This document shows, piece after piece, positions 55,326-64,000 of a stretch of DNA of 64,000 nt. The notes below the pieces were generated by a model. It was given only the letters and a program-made list of their open reading frames with translations. It made no database searches and was not told the DNA's origin. The translations under genes were made by a program, and so were the position numbers. The stretch lies in NCBI GenBank assembly GCA_018676675.1, contig JABHEG010000042.1, forward strand, positions 1 to 64,000, given 5' to 3'. Numbering within the stretch: position 1 is the first letter of the stretch; each line of letters opens with the position of its first letter. The DNA is from Lentisphaerota bacterium. Lineage in GTDB: Bacteria; Verrucomicrobiota; Lentisphaeria; Oligosphaerales; JABHEG01.

Positions 55326-56851
55326 AGTCGTGTCCCCTCGTTGACAGAGCGATCTGCTTCAACGCGTACCCGTTGCCCGGACCGCAGGGAGGCGGGAGGA
55401 CGGGAAACCAACGTATCGCCTGGGTTCAGCCCCCGGATCTCGATCCAACCGTCTCGACGTCCAGTGCCCGTGACGACTGTGCGGCGCTCCACTCGTGTCC
55501 CATCGGCCTCCACAAGCCAGACCGCGGCATCGCTGCCTTCTCCTCTGACCATGGCCTCCGCGGGGACGAAGATCCGGAAGGGCTGTTCCTGACCCGCTGC
55601 CCCACCTGTGGGAGTCTCGGCCGGGACCAGGAACCTCACCCGGGCCAACATGTCCGGCTTGAGCAGTGGGGACGGGGTCTCGATCAACACTTTGACTTCA
55701 ATCGTGTTCTTGCTGATGTCCGCCTGGTGCACGAAGCGGGTCAGCTTGCCTTGGAACTGATGATCCGGCAGCACATCCACCACGACTTGGGCCGCTTGGC
55801 CAACCCCGACTTTGGCGGCGTCCGCCAGTGGGATGTCAACTCGCACCTGGAGCATTTGTGGGTCGTAGAGGTGCACAACGTGGGCCGAATATGGTCCATC
55901 CATTCCCAACATCACCTTTGCTCCCGGTGCCACGAGTCGTGACATCACGATACCGGAAGCGGGGGCGGTGACGGTCATGCGCTCAAGTTCGAGTCGGGCC
56001 TCTGCCAGCTGTACGTCGGCTTCAGCCACTGCGGCTGCGGCTCCATCCAGTTCACGCCGCGCGTCAACCCGCAACTCCAACGCTTCGGTCGCGGCTTCGA
56101 GCTCGGCTCGACAACGATCGATTCGTGCCGAAGTCGTCTCACCCCGTTGACGGGTGGCAGTCAGAGCCGCAGCCAGCGCTTCATGGCGGAGGCGGGCTCT
56201 CTCGACCTCCACCGCGGGTACGGTGTCTGCTGCCAGCGGGAGCAGGCTCTCGTACACGGCCTTGGCTTCAGCCACAAGCGCGCGGTCTCGTGACGCGTCG
56301 GCAACCAGTTCGGCTCGTGCTGTTTGCGCTTCCTTCAGCTCGGCTTGGCTGACCGCAACAGCGCGCTTCTCTGTCACCGGGCGATCCCAATTGGTCTGTG
56401 CCGCTGTCAGAAGAGCCTGCTGACGGGATAGGTGTGCCTCAGCACGAGCAACGGCCAGGCGGGCCTTGTCTGCAACGAGCCGGGCAACCGCCTGTCCCTT
56501 TTCAACGGGGGCACCCTCAAGAACAAGGAGCTCTTCGACGACGCCATCGGCCAGAGCTGATACGTAGACGGGATGCGGAGCCGGCTCGACCCAGCCTGGT
56601 GCCTGTACGCTCGCGGTTGCCGGAGCCGACTCACCTTCATCCACGGTCACGGCAGCGTCGACCGCCACCACGTGGACGACATCCACGGGAAGGGCGGGCC
56701 ACAGCGAGCGGCGTCCCGCAACGGCGACCAGCGCGAGCGCGATCAGTAGCACGCCTAACGGCACTACGAGACGGGAGAACCAACGTCGTGGCGGGGCCGG
56801 TATGGAGGCGGTCGAATCCGAGCCGACCAGTCCGTTAAGTGATTGTTCCAT
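55322..56851 (-). CDS. Membrane-fusion (HlyD-type) adaptor of the MacAB-like system
   Basis: A 509-residue adaptor with one N-terminal transmembrane helix (VVPLGVLLIALALVAVAG). A biotinyl-lipoyl-like half domain (VEELLVLEGAPVEKGQAVARL) is followed by a long alpha-hairpin coiled coil (about 150-310, Ala/Arg/Glu-rich), then VTAPASGIVMSRLVAPGAKVM and a beta-barrel domain. It would link the inner-membrane exporter to an outer-membrane channel. The ATG at 56851 follows AGGTGA; an in-frame ATG 48 bp upstream is possible. The stop overlaps the ATPase start. Confidence 0.9.
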   Translation of the reverse strand: MEQSLNGLVGSDSTASIPAPPRRWFSRLVVPLGVLLIALALVAVAGRRSLWPALPVDVVHVVAVDAAVTVDEGESAPATASVQAPGWVEPAPHPVYVSALADGVVEELLVLEGAPVEKGQAVARLVADKARLAVARAEAHLSRQQALLTAAQTNWDRPVTEKRAVAVSQAELKEAQTARAELVADASRDRALVAEAKAVYESLLPLAADTVPAVEVERARLRHEALAAALTATRQRGETTSARIDRCRAELEAATEALELRVDARRELDGAAAAVAEADVQLAEARLELERMTVTAPASGIVMSRLVAPGAKVMLGMDGPYSAHVVHLYDPQMLQVRVDIPLADAAKVGVGQAAQVVVDVLPDHQFQGKLTRFVHQADISKNTIEVKVLIETPSPLLKPDMLARVRFLVPAETPTGGAAGQEQPFRIFVPAEAMVRGEGSDAAVWLVEADGTRVERRTVVTGTGRRDGWIEIRGLNPGDTLVSRPPASLRSGQRVRVEADRSVNEGTRL

Positions 56852-56973
56852 GTCCGCTGTCACCTGGGTTAAACGCTCCTGCTTCGTGCCCAACTGCATA
56901 GGCAATCGAGACGCAAGAAAGCTGAGCTGGAGTGAAGGAAGCCTTACTACCGCCGTCAGTGCGGTCGACTGGC

Positions 56974-57444
56974 TCAGGTGAGGAGGACGCAGAGAAGGAG
57001 ATGCAGCTGCTGAGGAGGGGGACGGCAGGAGAAGTGGAAGAAGGGCGCACAGCGTGGCGTCTGCTGAGCTGTTACGGACTCGCCGCTGCACAGAGGAGGC
57101 GACGGGGAATGGGGCGGGCCGCGCCGAACCAAACGTCCACTGCCGCTGTCCGCCTTGCTCTTGGGGATGTCAACCAGCAGAGGGGACACGGTGCAGCAGT
57201 CTTCGGTCGGCACCACGGCGGTGGCTTTATCGGTGCATGAGGCGGTGGCGGGCGGGGCTTGGCAACAGCTGTCGGCATCGGTTGACTCGACGGACGATTG
57301 CGGCTGGGGGCAGCTGGCTGCCGCATCGCAGCAGGAGAGGGCGCTCAAGCCGGTGTGCCTGCACGTGTACACGGTCACGCCGACAGCGATCTCTGACGCC
57401 ATCAGCAACGCCATGAACGTAAGTGATATCAGAACGCGGAGCAT
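56974..57444 (-). CDS. Small Cys-rich exported protein
   Basis: A 156-residue protein with a signal-like N-terminus (MLRVLISLTFMALLMASEIAVG) followed by many Cys: TCRHTGLSALSCCDAAASCPQ, then DSCCQ, SCTDK and EDCCTV in the first 90 residues. The pattern of Cys with a His after a signal is reminiscent of small periplasmic metal-related proteins near Cus-type efflux genes (HYC_CC_PP-like); that match is inferred. The C-terminal third is Pro/Ser-rich and may not be folded. It is placed between the Cus-type genes and the MacAB-like genes, on the same strand. No good ribosome-binding site was seen. Confidence 0.6.
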   Translation of the reverse strand: MLRVLISLTFMALLMASEIAVGVTVYTCRHTGLSALSCCDAAASCPQPQSSVESTDADSCCQAPPATASCTDKATAVVPTEDCCTVSPLLVDIPKSKADSGSGRLVRRGPPHSPSPPLCSGESVTAQQTPRCAPFFHFSCRPPPQQLHLLLCVLLT

Positions 57445-57602
57445 GTCGTCTGTCCAGTCAGTGTCGGTCTCGCCGATCCCAGAGGAGAAACTACCCTTTA
57501 CCCTACGTGTTTAGTTGACGCTAAGCCAGCCCCCGGTGAGGCGTGATCTTCGGATTGCGTAGCGCCGACGCTTCCCATATGACACGGACTTATTGATCAA
57601 GT

Positions 57603-60600
57603 TCATTCTGTAGAGCACGGGGGAGGCACTATGGACTTGGGACCACTCCCCCGTGCCTTTGCGGGGGACAGTCGGAGCCGCCACTCGCGGACGCTGCAGT
57701 AGAGGACGGGGACTACGAACATGGTCATGAGTTCGATGCACATCCCTCCAAACGATGGGATGGCCATCGGTATCATGATGTCGGCGCCCCGCCCGGTTGA
57801 GGTGAGGATGGGGAGGAGAGCCAGAATGGTGGTGGCGGTGGTCATCAGGCAGGGGCGGACCCGCCGAGCGGCCGCAGAGAGCGTGCGCTCGCGAATCGCT
57901 GCACGTGACTCCGGCTCGGCCTGGTTAAAGGCCTGCGTCAAGTAAGTGGCCATGACGACGCCATCGTCAGTCGCGATCCCGAAGAGGGCAAGGAACCCAA
58001 CCCAGATTGCGACGCTCAGGTTGATAGGGGCGACCTGGAAGAGCTCCCGCAGGTTGATGCCCAGGAGATCGATATTGAGGAACCAGTCCTGCCCGTAGAG
58101 CCAGATCATGATGAACCCGCCCGACCAGGCCACTGCGATCCCGCTGAAGACAAGAAGGGTCGTGGGTATCGCTTTGAATTGGAAGTAGAGGATCATGAAG
58201 ATCAGGAAAAGTGCCAGGGGCAGCACAACGGAGAGTGTCTTTGCGGCTCTAAGCTGATTTTGGTAGCTTCCGGCAAATTCGTAAGACACACCGGCAGGCA
58301 CCGTGAGACGTCCAGCGGCGATCTCGCTTTGCAGGTAGGCATCGCATGCCTCGACGACATCGACTTCAGCGGCCCCGGGCCGCTTGTCGAAGAGCACGTA
58401 ACCGATCAGGAACGTGTCCTCGCTCTTGATCACCTGCGGCCCTCTCACGTAGCGGATCTCCGTCAGTTGGATCAGCGGGATCTGCTGCCCATTCTGGCCC
58501 GGCACAAGGATCTGCTCGAGCCCCTCTATGGTGTCGCGCAGTTCGCGTTTATAGCGAACTCGAACAGGATAACGTTCGCGCCCTTCGACGGTGGTCGTGA
58601 CGCGTCGTCCTCCGACGGCAATCTCGATGACATCCTGCACTTTTCGCACTGAAACGCCATACCGTGCAATGGCCCGACGGTCAATGTCGATCTCGATATA
58701 GGGTTTGCCTACAATCCGATCAGCAATGACAGCTTCCGACTTGACCCCCGGCACGTTCTTTACGAGTCGCTCAAGCTCCAGGGCGAATGCCTCGATGGTC
58801 TCGAGGTCGGGTCCTTTGACTTTGATACCCATCGGCGCCCGCATACCGCTTTGAAGCATGACAATCCGCGCGGCGATGGGTTGTAGCTTCGGGGCGGAAG
58901 TGGATCCCGGCACGCGCCCGGCATCGAGGATTTCCCCCCAGATGTCGTCCGGAGTTCCTATCCCTGCCCATGCTTCGCGCCCGGGATTCAGCCGTGGGTC
59001 CAGTGCGGGGCGCCAGAGGCGGAACGGCATGCCGCCGGCGTCCGGGATCAGAGCGCCTTCTGCCGAACGTGGAAAGGCGCCCTCAACGGTGTAGGGGGCG
59101 CCGTCTCGGGCCGGAACAGGATCGCCAGCCTCGTTGCGGAACAGATCGTTCTCGGTGGGGTTGAACTGAAACCGAAGTCGGTGTCCGTGGCGGTCCGTCA
59201 GGTATTCGGGCTTGTAGTTGATCACCGTCTCAACCATGGAGACGGGAGCCGGGTCCAACGGCGTTTCGGCTCGTCCAATCTTGCCCACGGCCGACTCGAT
59301 TTCCGGGATGGCGCTGAATGCCATGTCCTGGGTCTGCAGGACGTCCAGTGCTTCCCCGATCGAGGCGTGGGGCATGGTCGTTGGCATATACAGGTAAGAG
59401 CCTTCATCGAGATCGGGCATGAACTCCTTGCCAAAACCCGGAAGAGCGTGAGCCAATGTGCTGTACGTGCTCGTCTGCCGAACGCCATGTGGCAGCCAGC
59501 CGAATAGACTATCCGTCCCCAGCCAGACCATTGCGCCGAAGAGACAGACGGCGCCGGGAATGGTCAGGAAGATGACCTTGTGGTCCAGAAACCAGCCCAG
59601 CAGAAAAGGGTATGCCTTCTCGAACAGAACGAAGCAGAGCAGCAGCCCGAAGATGGGGCCGAGAACGACCGTTGCATTTCGCACAAAGCCGGCTTGTGGC
59701 CCCAGGGGGAGCCAGTGAGAGGTGAGGAGCAATCCCACGAACAGGGCTGCCAGGTAGCTGGCAACGCGCATGAGCCATTGCCTCGGAACGGCAGGGACGA
59801 ATGGGAGAGCCAAGTGCCAGATCGCAATCCCAAGGACGATGGCCCCCGCCCACCAGACCCAACCGACCGCAATCACGAGGCCGGCGATGGCCAACGCGAT
59901 CAAAGAGCCGACACGCAGACGTCTGGAGGGAACACGAAACGTGAACAGGAGATGTGCCAGGGCAGGCACGATGGTCAACGCCACAATCACGGACGCCAGG
60001 AGGGCGAACGTCTTGGTGAAGGCCAGGGGCTTGAAGAGCTTGCCTTCTGCCCCCATCATCGTGAACACAGGCAGGAAGCTCACGATCGTGGTCAGAATTG
60101 CCGTGAGTACGGCGCCACCGACCTCGCTTGACGCCCGGAAGACGATGGCCAATGAAGCAGAGGGACTCAGACTCCGCGGAGCAGTCTCCGCGCCCCGGAG
60201 TTCGGAACTGGCCGTCTTCAGGTCGGAGGATGCCGGGGGCGGAGCCGCCTCCACCTGCTCGGGTGTGTCGGCGGAATCGGTTCCTCCTGAGCTTACTGCA
60301 TCATCAAGGTGTTTCAGGATGTTCTCGCAGACGATCACCCCCATATCCACGATCGTCCCGATCGCGATGGCAATGCCGGAGAGGGCAACGATGTTCGCGT
60401 CCACACCGAAGATTTTCATGGCGATGAAGGAGATCAGGACGGCGAGTGGCAAGGTGCAGCTGATAACCAACGAACTCCGCAAGTGAAGCACCATCACGAT
60501 GATCACGATGATGGTGACGAGAATCTCTTCGGTCAGCGCCGTGTTGAGTGTGCCCAGGGTTTCGTAGATGAGTCCGGTTCGATCGTAGAAGGGGACAATC

Positions 60601-61838
60601 GTCACCTTACTCAGCTGAACCCATTCAGGGCGTTCCGCTCGGGGCGTGTTCTTGACCCAGCGCAGCCACTCTTCCTGATTGAGGGTGTTGTCGACGTAGG
60701 CTTCGAAGCCTTGATCCAGCGAATAGTCACGGATTTGTTCTCTGCTGACCGTGCTGTAGTCCATCAGGACGCGTTCCGGCAAACCGGGAGAGATGTCGCG
60801 GATCTTGGCTTTCAGGTTTTTGATCGCGGCCAACGGGTTCTCGCCGTACCGGACAACGGCCACGCCTCCGACAGCTTCCGTCCCGCCCTTGTCCAGGGCT
60901 CCTCGCCGTAACGCCGGCCCCAGGGCAACGGTCGCTACATCCCTGACGTAGAGGGGGATGTTGCCCGTGGCCTTGACCACAGTGTCCTCGATGTCCCGAA
61001 GGCTCTGAATGAAGCCCAGCCCCCGGATGACGTACTCAGCTTTGTTGACCTCGATTGTCCGAGCGCCCACATCGGCATTGGACATCTTCACGGCCATGAA
61101 CACCTGATCGAGGGTGACGTTGTGGGCCCGCATGGCGTCCGGGTCGACATCGATCTGGTATTCCTGCACATAGCCGCCGACGGAGGCGACTTCGCTGATG
61201 CCTTCAGCAGCCAACAGGGCATAGCGTATGTACCAGTCCTGGGTACTGCGGAGTTCGTGCAGATCCCAGCCGCCGACGGGTTCGCCGTATGGTACGTCAT
61301 CGGTTACGGTCTCGGGATCACGGCCCTCCAGTGTGTACCAGTAGACCTGGCCAAGGGCCGTGGCATCAGGCCCGAGGGCGGGCTGGATCCCTTCCGGGAG
61401 GCTCCCTGCAGGCAGACTGTTGAGCTTCTCCAACACTCGAGAGCGAGACCAGTAGAAATCGACATCTTCGTTGAAAATGACATAGATGGTACTGAAGCCG
61501 AGCATTGAGTAGCTGCGGACGGTCTTGACGCCGGGGATCCCGAGCATCGAGACGGTCAATGGGTAGCTGATCTGATCCTCAACATCCTGAGGAGATCGCC
61601 CCATCCACTGAGTGAAGACAATCTGTTGGTTCTCGCCGATATCCGGTATTGCGTCAACCGGGACGGGATCTCGCGGCAGGTGCTCGAGTTCCCAGTCGAA
61701 GGGGGCCACCATGATTCCCCACATCACAGCAAAGAGAACGATCAGCCCGACAACCAGCTTGTTGGTCAGGCAGAAGTATATGATGCGGTCGAGGATCCCG
61801 AGTTCTGAAGGCTGAATGGCGGGGAGGTCATCACTCAT
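57603..61838 (-). CDS. CusA/CzcA-type heavy-metal RND efflux pump, enlarged
   Basis: A 1411-residue RND transporter, longer than typical CusA (about 1050). N-terminal and second-half RND pore domains are visible (DAIPDIGENQQIVFTQWMGRSPQDVEDQISYPL, SMLGIPGVKTVRSYS). The proton-relay TM4 has AIAIGTIVDMG and the TM10 region has ATDDGVVMATYL, with Asp where CusA has Glu. Met residues in PAPVSMVETVI and APMGIKVKG fit Cu/Ag-type binding. Extra hydrophilic (about 500-560) and hydrophobic (about 630-790) segments account for the extra length. GGGAGG is 9 bp before the ATG, which overlaps the adaptor stop by 8 bases. Confidence 0.92.
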   Translation of the reverse strand: MSDDLPAIQPSELGILDRIIYFCLTNKLVVGLIVLFAVMWGIMVAPFDWELEHLPRDPVPVDAIPDIGENQQIVFTQWMGRSPQDVEDQISYPLTVSMLGIPGVKTVRSYSMLGFSTIYVIFNEDVDFYWSRSRVLEKLNSLPAGSLPEGIQPALGPDATALGQVYWYTLEGRDPETVTDDVPYGEPVGGWDLHELRSTQDWYIRYALLAAEGISEVASVGGYVQEYQIDVDPDAMRAHNVTLDQVFMAVKMSNADVGARTIEVNKAEYVIRGLGFIQSLRDIEDTVVKATGNIPLYVRDVATVALGPALRRGALDKGGTEAVGGVAVVRYGENPLAAIKNLKAKIRDISPGLPERVLMDYSTVSREQIRDYSLDQGFEAYVDNTLNQEEWLRWVKNTPRAERPEWVQLSKVTIVPFYDRTGLIYETLGTLNTALTEEILVTIIVIIVMVLHLRSSLVISCTLPLAVLISFIAMKIFGVDANIVALSGIAIAIGTIVDMGVIVCENILKHLDDAVSSGGTDSADTPEQVEAAPPPASSDLKTASSELRGAETAPRSLSPSASLAIVFRASSEVGGAVLTAILTTIVSFLPVFTMMGAEGKLFKPLAFTKTFALLASVIVALTIVPALAHLLFTFRVPSRRLRVGSLIALAIAGLVIAVGWVWWAGAIVLGIAIWHLALPFVPAVPRQWLMRVASYLAALFVGLLLTSHWLPLGPQAGFVRNATVVLGPIFGLLLCFVLFEKAYPFLLGWFLDHKVIFLTIPGAVCLFGAMVWLGTDSLFGWLPHGVRQTSTYSTLAHALPGFGKEFMPDLDEGSYLYMPTTMPHASIGEALDVLQTQDMAFSAIPEIESAVGKIGRAETPLDPAPVSMVETVINYKPEYLTDRHGHRLRFQFNPTENDLFRNEAGDPVPARDGAPYTVEGAFPRSAEGALIPDAGGMPFRLWRPALDPRLNPGREAWAGIGTPDDIWGEILDAGRVPGSTSAPKLQPIAARIVMLQSGMRAPMGIKVKGPDLETIEAFALELERLVKNVPGVKSEAVIADRIVGKPYIEIDIDRRAIARYGVSVRKVQDVIEIAVGGRRVTTTVEGRERYPVRVRYKRELRDTIEGLEQILVPGQNGQQIPLIQLTEIRYVRGPQVIKSEDTFLIGYVLFDKRPGAAEVDVVEACDAYLQSEIAAGRLTVPAGVSYEFAGSYQNQLRAAKTLSVVLPLALFLIFMILYFQFKAIPTTLLVFSGIAVAWSGGFIMIWLYGQDWFLNIDLLGINLRELFQVAPINLSVAIWVGFLALFGIATDDGVVMATYLTQAFNQAEPESRAAIRERTLSAAARRVRPCLMTTATTILALLPILTSTGRGADIMIPMAIPSFGGMCIELMTMFVVPVLYCSVREWRLRLSPAKARGSGPKSIVPPPCSTE
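57615..57656. terminator. Strong hairpin at the end of the RND pump gene
   Basis: GCACGGGGGAG at 57615-57625 and CTCCCCCGTGC at 57646-57656 form a perfect 11-bp stem with a 20-base loop, within the last 18 codons of the pump gene. No T-run follows on the minus strand, so it may cause pausing, mRNA end protection or termination. Confidence 0.4.
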
Positions 61839-63852
61839 GGTGGTGTTCCTCCCGTTTGCCATCTTCAGCCGGGGCTATCGTCTCTTTGACGAAGCCACAG
61901 CGGAGCATCGATGCCCCGAAGTACGGGTTTGCCACGGTCTCCTCGCGCTGCAGCCAATCCGCGCCCTTGTCGCCAAAAGCCATTGGGCAGTGGACCACGT
62001 GCAGAGGGTTCACGGGGCCTGTGCCAAACGTCTTTGCCGTCCTGATGCCGGCATCGGAGAGGGCTTCGAACGCCTCTCGGGCACTCTCGATGTTTCCGGC
62101 ATTTTTGAGCCGCCCAGCGGCCAGGCGAAGTTGGTCACGAAGCCTGATCCACACCACTTGGGTCGGGGCGGACAGGGCGGTTTCGTCCACAGTGGCCAGC
62201 TCTCGGGGCAAGGCCTGAACAGCAGTCTTTCCTGCTTCCAGATCATCGGCTGCCAAGCCCTTCTGCACTTGTAGGTAATGGCCGAATACCTTCTCTAACT
62301 GGGCAGAGAAGGCGGTGGGAGTGACGAGACGCTCCGGGGCGCTGTCTGGATCCGGACTCGGTGTGGCGCCCTCGCCCTCGTGGCTTGCGTGCGGGGCCTC
62401 GCCTGTCCCCGGACTCATCATGCTCGGCTTGGCAACGATCTGGAGGGCGCTGTCGAGCTTGAAACTCCCGTTGGTGACAACCAGTTCCCCTTCTTCCAGA
62501 CCTGAGTCGACCACATAGTGCCCTTCGGTGCGTGGCCCGAGAGCAATCTCTCTACCGGAAAACCGACTTTCGTCGTCCGGATCCTGCACGTAGACGACGG
62601 CTCGCCGCCCTGTGATCAGCGGGGCCGAGAGAGGGATCACCAGCGGCGCGCCATCTTCAGATCCAGGGCCAGTGAAGCCCAAATCCTCGGCTTTGACCAG
62701 GGCCATTCCGCACACATCGCAGTTCCCGGGGGCGTCTTTGATGACTTCGGGGTGCATGGGGCTGATCCACTTCCCGACGAGATCGGGGGCGACGACCTTT
62801 CCTGCGGCGGCCACTTGGGCACGAACCGAAGCCCGTACGAACATCCCGGGCTTGAGGGCACCATCTTCATTCATCACGTTCACCCGTATCTTGACGGTGC
62901 GCGTGTGGTCTGTGAGGAGGGGGTCGATAAACGAAATGCGGCCCGAGAAAGTTCTCGCGGGTTGGCCCTCTACGGTGAATGTGACGTCTTGCCCGTAGCG
63001 CAACCACGCCAGGTCCGACTCGTAGGCATCGAGCCGGACCCAAAGGCGGGATAGATCCGCGATTTGGTAGATGGGCGTGCCTGTCTTCACGTACATGCCT
63101 TCGACCGCGCTCTTATGGATGACGACCCCGCCAATAGGGGCGTTGATCTGGATGTGATCCGAGGCGGAACCACGCGTTTCCACTTCGGCTATCTGCTCGG
63201 CAGTCAGGCCCCACAGCCTGAGCTTATCCCGGGCGGCTGCGAGCATGGCCCCGGCGGTCGCTCGGACCAGGCCTCCCGAAGCGTCACCGACTTTCTCGCT
63301 CGCCCTTTGGGCCTGGATCAGTTCCTCCTGAGCGGAGAGTATGTCGGGGCTGTACATCCAGACCATGTGGTCGCCTTCCTTGACAGCAATCCCCGTGTAG
63401 TCCACATAGAGCCGATCCAGACGTCCACCGACCCAGGCGCTGATGGTCGCCAGCGCTGTCTCATCGTAGTCGATTCGGCCAACCATCCGCACTTCGCGGT
63501 GGACTGGTATTCGGGTTGCGGGTTCAACCTGGAGCCGTGCGAGTTTGCGGGCTGTGGCTGAGAGGGTCAACTCGCGGGGCCCCAGATCACCGTCGGCGTC
63601 ATCTGCCAGCGGAATGAGATCCATCGCACAGATCGGGCATTGCCCGGGATCAGGCTGTTTGATCTGCGGATGCATGGAACAGGTCCAGGTCTGCGCCTTT
63701 TTCGCGTGTGGGACGTGCTCATTCCCCTCCACGGCTGCGTGCTCCCCTGGTGCGGGCGTCGGCCGCTGTCCTGCGTACCACCCGAGGGCGAAAACACCCA
63801 GGGCGGCCACGAGGGCAGCACCGGTTCGCTTGGCTGTCATCAATTCAGGCAT
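61831..63852 (-). CDS. CusB-type RND adaptor with two metal-binding domains
   Basis: A 673-residue periplasmic adaptor. A hydrophobic N-terminal anchor (AALVAALGVFALGWYAG) precedes a heavy-metal-binding domain (WTCSMHPQIKQPDPG..CPICAMDL, about residues 55-80). The adaptor core follows, with lipoyl and barrel parts (VGRIDYDETALATISAWVGGRL, AVEGMYVKTGTPIYQIADL), then a second such domain (ISPMHPEVIKDAPGNCDVCGM, about 365-390). A helical DUF3347-like tail ends the protein. The two C-x-x-C-containing domains suggest metal hand-off to the pump. GAGGAGG is 6 bp before the ATG; the stop overlaps the pump start. Confidence 0.93.
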   Translation of the reverse strand: MPELMTAKRTGAALVAALGVFALGWYAGQRPTPAPGEHAAVEGNEHVPHAKKAQTWTCSMHPQIKQPDPGQCPICAMDLIPLADDADGDLGPRELTLSATARKLARLQVEPATRIPVHREVRMVGRIDYDETALATISAWVGGRLDRLYVDYTGIAVKEGDHMVWMYSPDILSAQEELIQAQRASEKVGDASGGLVRATAGAMLAAARDKLRLWGLTAEQIAEVETRGSASDHIQINAPIGGVVIHKSAVEGMYVKTGTPIYQIADLSRLWVRLDAYESDLAWLRYGQDVTFTVEGQPARTFSGRISFIDPLLTDHTRTVKIRVNVMNEDGALKPGMFVRASVRAQVAAAGKVVAPDLVGKWISPMHPEVIKDAPGNCDVCGMALVKAEDLGFTGPGSEDGAPLVIPLSAPLITGRRAVVYVQDPDDESRFSGREIALGPRTEGHYVVDSGLEEGELVVTNGSFKLDSALQIVAKPSMMSPGTGEAPHASHEGEGATPSPDPDSAPERLVTPTAFSAQLEKVFGHYLQVQKGLAADDLEAGKTAVQALPRELATVDETALSAPTQVVWIRLRDQLRLAAGRLKNAGNIESAREAFEALSDAGIRTAKTFGTGPVNPLHVVHCPMAFGDKGADWLQREETVANPYFGASMLRCGFVKETIAPAEDGKREEHHHE

Positions 63853-63873
63853 CTGATGCCTCCTCGGGCTGCT

Positions 63874-64000
63874 TCACTTGTCTTCGGTTCTGGGCTCGCC
63901 TCTAGAAGAGGTGCGGGGCAGGGGGTGTCCGGCCAGCTGGTCCAGTCTTGCCAACTGGGTATGGTGGTCGCGCAAGGCTCGCCGTTCGGCCAGTCGGAAG
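63874..64000 (-). CDS. C-terminal end of a TolC-like outer-membrane efflux protein (partial)
   Basis: The frame enters from the right edge and ends at TGA (63876-63874), leaving 41 residues: RLAERRALRDHHTQLARLDQ, then a Pro-rich tail ending EDK. The Leu/Arg/Asp helix fits the last helix of a CusC/TolC family protein. The position directly upstream of the CusB-type gene (21 bp) fits a CusCBA operon. The fragment is too short for certainty. Confidence 0.55.
   Translation of the reverse strand, partial: FRLAERRALRDHHTQLARLDQLAGHPLPRTSSRGEPRTEDK

Noticed and set aside
1..64000. CRISPR arrays, tRNA, rRNA, integrase or transposase genes
   Set aside because: No regularly spaced repeats, no tRNA or rRNA sequence and no recombinase motifs were recognised. 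The only mobile-type trace is the small inverted-repeat element at 45146-45308.

Overview
This GC-rich window most likely comes from the Planctomycetes-Verrucomicrobia-Chlamydiae (PVC) superphylum; a Kiritimatiellae, Lentisphaeria or Phycisphaerae member fits best. That is inferred from gene content only: eight sulfatase-type genes (six intact with a formylglycine motif, one truncated, one with a Thr in the nucleophile position), FAD-dependent oxidoreductases with carbohydrate-binding-like extensions, DUF4838, DUF1080 and URO-D-like proteins, a GntR-DNA-binding/LacI-sensor regulator, and no SusC/SusD pair. No rRNA, tRNA, CRISPR array or phage gene was seen.

Region 1 (about 1-24.7 kb) is a saccharolytic stretch. 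It has two right-handed beta-helix proteins (one a tandem double) that share a double-Asp motif reminiscent of GH110 alpha-galactosidases, a large clan GH-A-like hydrolase, an FAD oxidoreductase, a neutral-ceramidase-like protein, a sulfatase, a Gfo/Idh/MocA dehydrogenase, an unrecognised alpha/alpha-toroid-like protein, a DUF4838 protein, an atypical GH32 protein and a DUF1080 (3-keto-disaccharide hydrolase type) protein.

Region 2 (24.7-51.5 kb) looks like a red-algal galactan module. It has a fused double FAD oxidoreductase, two sulfatases in tandem, a propeller-plus-hydrolase protein resembling lambda-carrageenase (GH150) translationally coupled to another sulfatase, and two convergent GH16 enzymes. 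A second run of genes follows: a sulfatase with a C-x-A-x-R site, a broken sulfatase, a URO-D-family protein, a CobW-family GTPase, a GH117 anhydro-galactosidase and a GH16 enzyme. It is headed by a divergently transcribed GntR-type regulator, and two near-identical palindromic sites lie in the shared 317-bp promoter region. The most interesting idea here is that the URO-D/CobW pair may be a corrinoid-type methyl-group handling unit inside a porphyran/agar pathway, possibly for 6-O-methyl-galactose. A sulfatase-fold protein with Thr instead of the formylglycine Cys, and a PQQ-type propeller protein, follow.

Region 3 (51.5-64 kb) is a metal-efflux module on the minus strand: the C-terminal end of a probable TolC-like protein, a CusB-like adaptor with two metal-binding domains, an enlarged CusA-like RND pump, a small Cys-rich exported protein, and a MacAB-like set (membrane-fusion protein, ATPase, two permeases) ending in a Cys-rich lipoprotein. 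Four-base stop/start overlaps tie the MacAB-like genes together.
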